This document shows positions 1 through 5,254 of a stretch of DNA of 6,014 nt, piece by piece. The stretch covers positions 1 to 6,014 of the forward strand of contig JAAZDH010000336.1 in NCBI GenBank assembly GCA_012512865.1. The letters are read 5' to 3'. A model generated the notes under the pieces. That model was not told where the DNA came from. It worked only from the letters and a program-made list of their open reading frames with translations, and did not search any database. How positions within the stretch are numbered: position 1 is the stretch's first letter; every line of letters begins with the position of its first letter. Origin of the DNA: Clostridiaceae bacterium. Lineage in GTDB: Bacteria; Bacillota; Clostridia; Acetivibrionales; DUMC01. A program made the translations under genes and the position numbers.

Positions 1-355
1 ATTCAACGCCGTCCCCGCCTGGGTGGGAAACCCATTGCCCGCCTGTCATGAACTGCCATTCCACGCTTTCCCTGAAAGAATCGCACATACCGCCATGGCA
101 CCCTGCAAGCCCCACTCCCGATGCCACGGCTTCCATGACGGAAGTGACCTGTTCCCTGGTTATTGTGCCCGATGTCCATTCGGGGACAATTAAATGCAAG
201 GATTTTAATTTTTCCGTATCCAGGAATGCGTCCAGCGTGTCGGAAATTTCAACTTTGAAGTCGCATTCCTCCAAGACATTTTTAAATATATGAGCCACCT
301 GTTCCGGTTCGTGGCCAAGCCAGCCACCCCATACTATTAAAGCCTTTTTTTTCAT
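1..355 (-). CDS. ThuA-domain protein, N-terminal part (cut by window edge)
   Basis: The first 118 codons of a minus-strand gene are present and the 3' part lies outside the window. The start is ATG at 353-355, preceded by an AGGTAGGTG-like ribosome binding site at about 363-371. The protein opens MKKKALIVWGGWLGHEP, a strand followed by the GWxGHEP signature of ThuA-like proteins (trehalose utilisation family, class I glutamine-amidotransferase-like fold). Later segments also fit: LIVPEWTSG, then GVGLAGCHGGMCDSFRES, where the GCHGG turn is a family hallmark, then QFMTGGQWVSHPGG. Full-length members are usually about 210-250 residues, so about half is seen. ThuA proteins are linked to disaccharide or keto-sugar metabolism, but their reaction is poorly defined. 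The gene lies 64 bp downstream of, and codirectional with, a LacI-type repressor gene with no clear terminator between them, so a shared transcript under sugar control is likely. The family is confident; the substrate is unknown. Confidence 0.85.
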   Translation of the reverse strand, partial: MKKKALIVWGGWLGHEPEQVAHIFKNVLEECDFKVEISDTLDAFLDTEKLKSLHLIVPEWTSGTITREQVTSVMEAVASGVGLAGCHGGMCDSFRESVEWQFMTGGQWVSHPGGDGVE

Positions 356-419
356 TGATTAAACACCTACCTTGTTATTTACTGTAAAATTAATATTATT
401 ACATTTTTTACCTTGGACG

Positions 420-1442
420 TTATCTTGGACGGCTGCATGATTTCCTTATTACTATTTTTGGCTGAACAGATATTCCAAAATAGTCCTTTTCTCCCTTGAT
501 GCATTTTACAAGTTCATCCGCGCACCTATAACCAATTTCGTAAAATGAAACATGTACTGTTGTAAGCTGAGGCGTAACGACAGTTGCAACATCCGAGTCG
601 TCGTAGCCTACTATGGAGATATCGCCAGGTACTTTAACGCCGCTTTCCAACAGGCCTTGCAGCAAACCTGCAGCCATCCTGTCATTTGACACAAAGATGG
701 CAGAGGGCGGGCTTTTTGCTGATAGTATTTTCCTTGCCGCAGTGTATCCGCTTTTCCTGCCGTAATTGCCCTCAAAAAGCAGCTCCCTGTTAAAAGGAAT
801 ACCATGCTCCTCCATGGCCCTTTTGTACCCTTTTAACCTGTCTATGCTGTTGGTGTAGTACATCGGGCCGTTAAGAAATGCAATTTTTTCATGTCCGAGA
901 TTGATGAGGTATTTTACCGCTTTATAGCTTCCTTTCAGGTTATCCGCGTCAGCATAGCTTATGCCTGAGTTTTCAATGTAATTGTTTATAAGGCAAAACC
1001 GGTAACCCTCTTCTTTTAGTTTCACCAGCGAAGGTTCATTGGCAAACGTCCCGAGCAATATGCCCCCATCCACCTTGTTCCCCTTAAAGTATTTCGTGTA
1101 GTCATTTCCCGGCATAACCGGCGCAGTAATGTCATGGTAAAGCAAGACAAGGTTGTAACCTCTTCTTGATAGCGCATCCCCGATTCCGCCGAGAAGTTCT
1201 GCGAAGTAATAAACGGACAGCATGTGGATGTTTTTAATTCTTGGGATTATTACTCCTATATTCCCGCTGATTCCTTTTATGAAGTTGGTTGCAATTACGT
1301 TTGGATGGTAATCCAGATCCTTTGCGGCTTTTAAAACTTTTTCACGTGTTGAGGGCGATACCGATTCAGGCCTGTTAAAGACGCGGGAAACCGTTGCACC
1401 TGAGACCCCGGCTTTTACAGCCACATCATCCCTGGTTGCTAC
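420..1442 (-). CDS. LacI/GalR-family transcriptional repressor with non-canonical start
   Basis: This is a DNA-binding sugar-responsive regulator of about 340 residues, the usual LacI-family length. Numbered from the proposed start, residues 3-23 form the helix-turn-helix (TRDDVAVKAGVSGATVSRVF), about 45-57 the hinge helix (YHPNVIATNF), and about 62 onward the periplasmic-binding-protein-like effector domain, beginning NIGVIIP and including FLNGP and FVSNDRMAAGLLQGL. It ends VIRKSCSRPR with TAA at 420-422. The first standard start in frame is GTG at 1422-1424, but that removes the first recognition-domain helix and lies 26 nt from the GGAGG at 1451-1455. The codon 8 nt after GGAGG is GTA (1440-1442) and gives the expected N terminus xATRDDVA. 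I therefore extend to 1442, although GTA is not a normal start; 1424 is the conservative alternative. The gene probably represses itself and the downstream ThuA gene through the palindrome at 1535-1550. The effector is unknown. Confidence 0.9.
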   Translation of the reverse strand, partial: VATRDDVAVKAGVSGATVSRVFNRPESVSPSTREKVLKAAKDLDYHPNVIATNFIKGISGNIGVIIPRIKNIHMLSVYYFAELLGGIGDALSRRGYNLVLLYHDITAPVMPGNDYTKYFKGNKVDGGILLGTFANEPSLVKLKEEGYRFCLINNYIENSGISYADADNLKGSYKAVKYLINLGHEKIAFLNGPMYYTNSIDRLKGYKRAMEEHGIPFNRELLFEGNYGRKSGYTAARKILSAKSPPSAIFVSNDRMAAGLLQGLLESGVKVPGDISIVGYDDSDVATVVTPQLTTVHVSFYEIGYRCADELVKCIKGEKDYFGISVQPKIVIRKSCSRPR

Positions 1443-1455
1443 AGCTATTACCTCC
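1443..1455 (-). promoter_or_regulatory. Ribosome binding site of the LacI-type gene
   Basis: Minus-strand GGAGG at 1455-1451, within AAAGGAGGT, is a near-ideal Shine-Dalgarno sequence. It decides the start question: 8 nt downstream is GTA (1442-1440), where the family N terminus should begin, while the nearest standard in-frame start (GTG, 1424-1422) is 26 nt away, too far for this site. Confidence 0.75.
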
Positions 1456-1459
1456 TTTC

Positions 1460-1525
1460 GTGAGCAGCTTGCATATTTAATAAGCAGCTTTCATAAACAG
1501 CTTTCTTAAGCAAGAAAAGCAAGAA
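1460..1525 (-). repeat. Short direct repeats in the leader of the LacI-type gene
   Basis: Read on the minus strand, two adjacent 13-nt copies GAAAGCTG[T/C]TTAT occupy 1493-1505 and 1480-1492 and differ at one base. A third partial copy with AAGCTGCT lies at 1460-1472. Just upstream, AAGCAAGAA (plus-strand reading) is perfectly duplicated at 1508-1516 and 1517-1525. A hairpin with one bulge (GCTTT, then CTT, pairing with AAG, AAAGC) can form at 1500-1520. All lie between the predicted transcription start (about 1542) and the start codon, so they are in the 5' untranslated RNA. The role is unknown. Confidence 0.6.
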
Positions 1526-1534
1526 TGCCTGGTT

Positions 1535-1550
1535 ATGAACACGTGTACAT
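1535..1550. promoter_or_regulatory. Palindromic operator candidate for the LacI-type repressor
   Basis: ATGAACACGTGTACAT is a 16-bp inverted repeat with one mismatched pair (A1538/A1547) and a central CG. This size and a central CpG are typical of LacI/GalR-family operators, where hinge helices enter the minor groove at the CpG. It overlaps the last bases of the -10 box (1549-1554) and the predicted start of the minus-strand promoter, so bound repressor would block transcription of its own gene and the ThuA gene. Which protein binds is inferred from position and symmetry only. Confidence 0.65.
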
Positions 1551-1577
1551 TTTACCTCAAAAAGAATTTATTGTCAA
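1549..1577 (-). promoter_or_regulatory. Sigma-A type promoter for the LacI-ThuA unit
   Basis: On the minus strand a perfect -35 box TTGACA (1577-1572) is followed, after exactly 17 bp, by TAAAAT (1554-1549), five of six matches to the -10 consensus. Transcription would start near 1542, giving a leader of about 100 nt before the coding region. The overlap with the operator candidate at 1535-1550 supports regulated use. Confidence 0.8.
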
Positions 1578-1629
1578 GGTTGTTCGCTTTTTAAGATGGC
1601 AGCAAAGCTCGCCGGTAATTTTGCAATGT

Positions 1630-1666
1630 TTACAAGTTGGCAAGCGTTGTATTACAGGTTGGTAAA
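1630..1666 (+). repeat. Two 15-bp direct repeats, 22 bp apart, upstream of the lipoprotein gene
   Basis: TTACAAGTTGGCAAG (1630-1644) and TTACAGGTTGGTAAA (1652-1666) match at 12 of 15 positions. The 22-bp period is about two helical turns, so both face the same side of the DNA. The second copy lies just upstream of where the -35 box of the lipoprotein promoter would be, the usual place for an activator. LytTR-type response regulators bind GTT-cored direct repeats with similar spacing, but the match to their consensus is imperfect and no such regulator is in the window. Confidence 0.5.
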
Positions 1667-1691
1667 GATTGTAGTATGCGCACGGAAAATA

Positions 1692-1700
1692 TGGTATTAT
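1692..1700 (+). promoter_or_regulatory. Extended -10 promoter element of the lipoprotein gene
   Basis: TGGTATTAT is an extended -10 element (TGn followed by TATTAT, five of six matches to consensus). No good -35 box lies 16-18 bp upstream, which fits an extended -10 promoter or one that depends on an activator bound at the direct repeats at 1630-1666. Transcription would begin about 1706, some 15 nt before the ribosome binding site. Confidence 0.55.
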
Positions 1701-1732
1701 GAAAAAAGCAGGAAAATAAAAGGAGAGTTAAA

Positions 1733-3802
1733 TTGAAGTATAAGATAAAAATATTGGTATGCTTGTTACTACTCGCATTACTCGCGGTATCATGCTCGTT
1801 TAAGCCAGGCGGTAACGACGGATTGCCGACGGCAGCTACTATTCCATCAGCATCCGGAGATTGTATTCCAATACCATCCGGAGAGGGTATTCCAACATCA
1901 CCTGGAGATTGTATTCCAATACCACATGGAGAGGGGATCCCATTACTTTCCGTTGTGGAAACCATACTTGGAAAGGTTCCTGGCAGTGAAGAGGTTATCC
2001 TGGAGGAAACCGGGCCGGTGACGGAAATCAAGGATGCATCTGGTTTGTTCCGCTTGTGGGGAGAAACCACAAAGCTTTATTCTTACATGACCGTGGTGGT
2101 GGATGAAGGAGGTGCCAGGAAATGGGGAATGGGTGACGGCGGCTTGATTCACCCGGGTATTGCGGTGAAGAGCGATGGTATGGGAAAGGTTTACCTGGTT
2201 TCCCCGGGGGATGGTTCCATCAAGGAAATTGGCGGGGAAGTCGGGAATGAGTTAGGCAAGGAGATTGTCAAAGGAATCGGCAAAGAGATTATAACCGACA
2301 TTACCAGGCTGGTGGATGAAGCCGGGATCCATATTCCCGGTATGAATGTAAAAATTCTAAGAGCAATAGACGATGTGGTGCTGGTTAAAATATCAGATGG
2401 GTCGAAAGAAGCCTTGTTCCTCTTTAAATGGGACAGGGAAAAGCAAAGCCACGAAGCTGTTTTATTGGATTCTTGCGGTATCATAGCTGCTGATTTTTAT
2501 TACACCTTTGATAATAGTGTATTTGTGACTTCCGAAAACGACGGTTTTTATATACTGCACCGGGATGAGCAGGATAATGACCTGAAGCGATATGTATTAC
2601 CGGGTATAATCAGGGAAATTGAAGATATCCTGCTCGCGTGGGAGGAAGACCGGTATTATGTTTTTATCAAGGCATATAAAGAGAATGATGAAAAACTGGC
2701 TTTTTACAAGGTTGATATCAACCGGGGAACCATTACGGAGTACCGGGCGCTTAAAAGCTTAAAAGATATGTATGCCCCGGAATGGACTTTTAAAAGCGAT
2801 GTGAATCTCAACCGGTACGCGGACATGGCAGCCGGATTAATTCTTGTAGAAGGCTCAGACAGCCGTTTAAGCGGGTTCCACGACCATAATTACCTGTATG
2901 CCCTTGATACCTCTTCCGGGGAAAAAACCTGGACCTTTTACGGGAACCATGCAGGGGTTCCTTACCGTTTCAGCAAAGATAGGGAGCACGTTTTCCTCGG
3001 CAACCTGGCAGAAGGTTACATAAAGTGCCTTGAAATCAACACGGGCAAGCTGATTTGGAAAAAGGAAGCCGGGAATTACTTCGAGTTTGCATCTGCCGGG
3101 GAAAATGTGTTGGTTAGGAGTGATAATACTATCAAGGCTTATCGCGCTTCTGACGGTGAGCTTCAATGGGAGAGGGAAACCAGTGAAGATGCCTTTCTTT
3201 TTGCTTCAAAAAACAACCTTCCTGTGGTGGTTGTATCTGATTCAAAAGGGTTAGCCGCATATAACCCGGCCAGCGGGGATATTGAATGGCAATTCCCGGG
3301 AAAAGGCTGCCGGAATTATGATATAAGTCTTGATGGGACTGTCTTGACGGTTCCCTTTGAAAATGCCATTCAAACACTGGACATTCACACCGGCACAACC
3401 ATTGAAATCAATGCATCATCTTATTCAGCCATAGAAGAGACATTATCCGGGAAGGAACTTTATTCGGGCGTAAAGGTCCTGTATTCGAAAGAGGATGAAA
3501 GGATAAGGTGCATCGATAACGCGGGGAAAATCCTATGGGAAAGAGATTATAAACCGGGGAGGACAACGGACCTTTACAAATATAATCCCTATTTTCAATA
3601 CCCTTACCCTGCCAGGATCGGGGATGTATTGTATATTAATTTTGAGGGAGCCATTATTGCCCTGGATGCAAAGACAGGCGAAACATTATATCAAGCGGCT
3701 GACTATGCAACAATATCCAGCGGCCCCGTCAAACTTAAAGACAGTGTACTCTGGATACTGAATGACCTTGACGGGCAGGTGGATGCACTGAGGCTGAAGT
3801 AG
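1733..3802 (+). CDS. Lipoprotein with tandem-repeat linker and C-terminal PQQ-type beta-propeller
   Basis: A 689-residue protein starting at TTG (1733-1735), 7 nt after AGGAG (1721-1725). Residues 1-20 are a lipoprotein signal peptide (positive KYKIK, then a Leu-rich core) with lipobox AVSC and the lipidated Cys at 21, so the mature protein should sit on the outer face of the cytoplasmic membrane. Residues 37-68 are two 16-residue tandem repeats rich in Ile-Pro and Gly. Residues 166-190 are Gly/Lys/Glu-rich (GKEI twice). From about 387 to the end there are seven PQQ-type beta-propeller motifs spaced 37-50 residues: ALDTSSGEKTW (390), CLEINTGKLIW (432), AYRASDGELQW (469), AYNPASGDIEW (509), TLDIHTG (548), CIDNAGKILW (593) and ALDAKTGETLY (643). 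That number suits one closed propeller, as in BamB-like proteins. No catalytic residues are recognisable; such domains often act as binding scaffolds. The middle (about 70-385) is unassigned. Function is unknown. Confidence 0.88.
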   Translation: MKYKIKILVCLLLLALLAVSCSFKPGGNDGLPTAATIPSASGDCIPIPSGEGIPTSPGDCIPIPHGEGIPLLSVVETILGKVPGSEEVILEETGPVTEIKDASGLFRLWGETTKLYSYMTVVVDEGGARKWGMGDGGLIHPGIAVKSDGMGKVYLVSPGDGSIKEIGGEVGNELGKEIVKGIGKEIITDITRLVDEAGIHIPGMNVKILRAIDDVVLVKISDGSKEALFLFKWDREKQSHEAVLLDSCGIIAADFYYTFDNSVFVTSENDGFYILHRDEQDNDLKRYVLPGIIREIEDILLAWEEDRYYVFIKAYKENDEKLAFYKVDINRGTITEYRALKSLKDMYAPEWTFKSDVNLNRYADMAAGLILVEGSDSRLSGFHDHNYLYALDTSSGEKTWTFYGNHAGVPYRFSKDREHVFLGNLAEGYIKCLEINTGKLIWKKEAGNYFEFASAGENVLVRSDNTIKAYRASDGELQWERETSEDAFLFASKNNLPVVVVSDSKGLAAYNPASGDIEWQFPGKGCRNYDISLDGTVLTVPFENAIQTLDIHTGTTIEINASSYSAIEETLSGKELYSGVKVLYSKEDERIRCIDNAGKILWERDYKPGRTTDLYKYNPYFQYPYPARIGDVLYINFEGAIIALDAKTGETLYQAADYATISSGPVKLKDSVLWILNDLDGQVDALRLK
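1841..1936 (+). repeat. In-frame tandem repeat, 2 x 48 bp (4 x 24 bp), inside the lipoprotein gene
   Basis: Two 48-bp units (1841-1888 and 1889-1936) are identical at 40 of 48 bases. Each encodes two related octapeptides, IPxxxGDC followed by IPIPxGEG, so the array is four 24-bp sub-units alternating GDC and GEG. It lies directly after the lipidated N terminus and looks like a flexible spacer between membrane anchor and folded domains. The repeats add two Cys residues (44 and 60). Whole-unit gain or loss would keep the reading frame. Confidence 0.85.
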
Positions 3803-3806
3803 GGCA

Positions 3807-3826
3807 TGGCATAATGGGTTATGGCA
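3807..3826 (+). terminator. Weak hairpin between convergent genes
   Basis: TG, mismatch, CATAA pairs with TTATG, mismatch, CA around a TGGG loop, starting five bases after the lipoprotein stop codon. There is no following T-run, so it is at best a weak or Rho-assisted terminator. The 55-bp gap between the two convergent stop codons (3803-3857) shows no better one. Confidence 0.2.
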
Positions 3827-3857
3827 GGACCAAGGACCAGTGGCGAATTGAGCCCGC

Positions 3858-4757
3858 TTAATTAACCGGGTCCACGTGGACGAGGACTTCTGCAATTTCT
3901 TTGATGTTTTGCATCAGCCTTTCTTTTGCCAGGGCTGCAATATCGTGACCTTCTTCCACGGTTAAGAAAGGGGCCACCCCGATACCTATATCCACAAAAA
4001 GATGACGCCCGATATACCTGGCTTTTACCCATGAAACAGATATGACACCTTCTATATTCATTACCGTATCCTTTATACTGTTTATTTTTTCAGTGCCCGG
4101 GGAGGAATCCATGAGACCTTTCATGGAGTGTTTAAGTATATCGAATGCCGTTTTGAATATCAAGGAAGCAACTATTATTCCCGCCAGGGGGTCCAGGTAT
4201 TCGAGAAAAGGAATGTCTAAACGGCTGCCTGCGATACTTCCCGTAATGCCCAAAAAGGTCCCGATGGAAGAAAATGCGTCCGACCGGTGTTCATGGGCAT
4301 TGGCCATCATTGATATGCTGTTAATCCTTTTGCCCTCGCTGTAGGTAATCCTGTACATTGCTTCCTTAACGACGATTGATACAAGCGCTGCGATAACGGC
4401 GATATAAGACGGGGTTATGAATGAATGGTTGATTATTGATTCAATAATTCCTTTTATAATCGCAAATGTTGCAAATGCCAGGGTGATGCCTACAAATGCT
4501 GCAGCAATGGGCTCTGTTTTGCCGTGCCCGTAGGGATGTTCGCTATCAACGGGCTTTTTGGCAATCTTGATGCCTATAAGCACTACCACTGTTGCAACAA
4601 TATCGGAAAAGGAATGGAGGGCGTCTGAAATCATGGCCTTGCTGTTTCCTGCCAAACCTGCGAACAACTTGAATATAGTTAATGCAACATTAATAATAAT
4701 ACATGCAATTGTTATTATTTCTCCTTTTTTGTAATCTGCCCCTTGTAAATTATCCAT
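3858..4757 (-). CDS. Cation diffusion facilitator (CDF) divalent metal exporter
   Basis: This 299-residue protein has the usual CDF length and order: about six membrane helices (roughly 14-34, 44-64, 85-105, 115-134, 160-178, 185-205), then a cytoplasmic metal-binding domain. CDF proteins export divalent metal ions in exchange for protons as dimers in the cytoplasmic membrane. Helix 2 carries SDALHSFSD with site A ligands H48 and D52. The helix 2-3 loop has HPYGHGKTEP. Before helix 5 is ANAHEHRSDAFSS, where D160 aligns with the second site A Asp but the residue four before it is E156, usually His or Asp. The C-terminal domain keeps likely site C ligands H252, H271, H294 and D296 (VHVDP). Start ATG at 4755-4757 follows GGAGGT (4766-4771). 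The gene stands alone and its leader contains a NiCo riboswitch and terminator, so it should be induced by Co2+, Ni2+ or Fe2+. The family is certain; metal choice is inferred. Confidence 0.95.
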   Translation of the reverse strand: MDNLQGADYKKGEIITIACIIINVALTIFKLFAGLAGNSKAMISDALHSFSDIVATVVVLIGIKIAKKPVDSEHPYGHGKTEPIAAAFVGITLAFATFAIIKGIIESIINHSFITPSYIAVIAALVSIVVKEAMYRITYSEGKRINSISMMANAHEHRSDAFSSIGTFLGITGSIAGSRLDIPFLEYLDPLAGIIVASLIFKTAFDILKHSMKGLMDSSPGTEKINSIKDTVMNIEGVISVSWVKARYIGRHLFVDIGIGVAPFLTVEEGHDIAALAKERLMQNIKEIAEVLVHVDPVN

Positions 4758-4787
4758 TACAGTTTACCTCCATTTTTCGATATTTAG

Positions 4788-4843
4788 AAAAAATACCTGC
4801 GGCACCATAATTTGTTTAATTAATTACAGTCCCGCAGGTATTT
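4788..4843 (-). terminator. Riboswitch-controlled intrinsic terminator before the CDF gene
   Basis: On the minus strand AAATACCTGCGG (4843-4832) pairs perfectly over 12 bp with CCGCAGGTATTT (4802-4791), and the RNA continues into a run of six U (4793-4788). The 29-nt loop contains the 3' strand of aptamer helix P1. The 5' arm contains CCTGC (4838-4834), which is also the 3' arm of the last aptamer helix, so aptamer and terminator cannot form together. It lies about 30 nt upstream of the CDF start codon and should stop transcription when metal is scarce. Confidence 0.9.
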
Positions 4844-4918
4844 CTCCTGCTGCCCCTTGATATAGGCCCGGCCTCCGTGTTTTTTGACGCTTTTTTAACA
4901 CGTTGCCTGCTCTGCAAT
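4823..4918 (-). ncRNA. NiCo (czcD) riboswitch aptamer
   Basis: Read on the minus strand, the segment matches the NiCo class as I recall it, in order: helix P1 (ATTGCAG 4918-4912 with CTGTAAT 4829-4823, 7 bp with one G-U); AGCAGGCAA; helix P2 (CGTGTT 4902-4897 with AACACG 4881-4876); GGCCGGGCC; a short P3 (about 4866-4851); GGGCAGCAGG; helix P4 (GCAGG 4850-4846 with CCTGC 4838-4834); and GGGACTG closing P1. The conserved AGCAGGCAA, CCGGGC, GGCAnCAG and GGGACnG blocks line the four-way junction that binds metal in known structures. The class controls CDF exporters in Firmicutes, as here. Binding should stabilise P4 and P1, take the 5' arm from the terminator and turn the gene on. The class was described as sensing Co2+ and Ni2+, with later work arguing for Fe2+. 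Confidence 0.9.
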
Positions 4919-4951
4919 ATTTCACCAGGAAGCTAAATTAATCATTTTCTG

Positions 4952-5064
4952 TATTAAGTCGTATTATATTTAGTGTTATTACGTTTTAAGTCATATTAAG
5001 CCGTATAATAAAATAAGTTTATACCATAAGCCATGGAATAACACGTGTATTAAGCTCCATTATA
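4952..5064. repeat. Degenerate TTAAGYC repeats upstream of the CDF gene
   Basis: Plus-strand copies begin at 4954 (TTAAGTCGTATTATA), 4986 (TTAAGTCATATTAAG), 4996 (TTAAGCCGTATAATA), 5026 (ATAAGCCATGGAATA) and 5050 (TTAAGCTCCATTATA). Spacings of 32, 10, 30 and 24 bp are mostly near whole helical turns. The first two flank the candidate -10 box. They could be binding sites of a regulator, or decayed repeats in AT-rich DNA. Confidence 0.4.
4963..4968 (-). promoter_or_regulatory. -10 box candidate for the CDF gene and riboswitch
   Basis: A perfect minus-strand TATAAT lies about 45 nt upstream of the riboswitch P1 helix, a suitable distance for its transcription start (about 4956). No convincing -35 box is found at 16-18 bp; the nearest, ATGACT (4994-4989, four of six matches), is 20 bp away. 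The region is AT-rich, so chance matches are possible. Confidence 0.5.
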
Positions 5065-5207
5065 ACATATATATTTATTATATGCATTAAAGCCAGTGAA
5101 ATTTCTTCCCTGGCAAGCATAAAATGTAAAATTATAACAAGACAAATCCATTATTTATAAAAACTTCTGAAAGTGTATATAAAATTACGACTTTACCAGT
5201 AAAAATG
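5065..5207. other. AT-rich intergenic stretch without a recognised gene
   Basis: No open reading frame with a ribosome binding site was found on either strand. The only possible signal is a plus-strand promoter, CTGGCA (5110-5115), 17 bp, TATAAC (5133-5138), with four and five of six consensus matches, which would feed the terminator at 5208-5254. Confidence 0.4.
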
Positions 5208-5254
5208 AACCTTTGTAACTATTGCTAGTAATGGTTTACAAAGGTTTTGTTTTT
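5208..5254 (+). terminator. Strong orphan intrinsic terminator
   Basis: AACCTTTGTAA (5208-5218) pairs perfectly with TTACAAAGGTT (5236-5246). The loop extends the stem by five more pairs (CTATT 5219-5223 with AATGG 5230-5234, one G-U) apart from one bulged T, leaving a six-base loop. TTGTTTTT follows. This is a textbook Rho-independent terminator on the plus strand, yet no plus-strand gene lies upstream before the CDF region, so it may end a small RNA or an attenuated leader. The minus-strand copy runs into a shorter T-rich tail and could also work weakly. Confidence 0.75.

Noticed and set aside
48..293. 81-codon plus-strand frame at the left edge
   Set aside because: It lies antisense to the ThuA gene, whose translation shows clear family motifs.
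1630..2070. 146-codon minus-strand frame opposite the lipoprotein start
   Set aside because: Its sequence mirrors the repeat region of the lipoprotein gene, it crosses that gene's promoter, and its product resembles no protein family; a shadow frame.
4042..4344. 100-codon plus-strand frame inside the CDF gene
   Set aside because: Antisense to conserved CDF membrane helices; no ribosome binding site of its own.
5040..5049. AACACGTGTA, identical to the core of the repressor operator at 1538-1547
   Set aside because: The flanks are not palindromic here and 10-base matches are expected by chance in a window this size, so a second operator is not supported.
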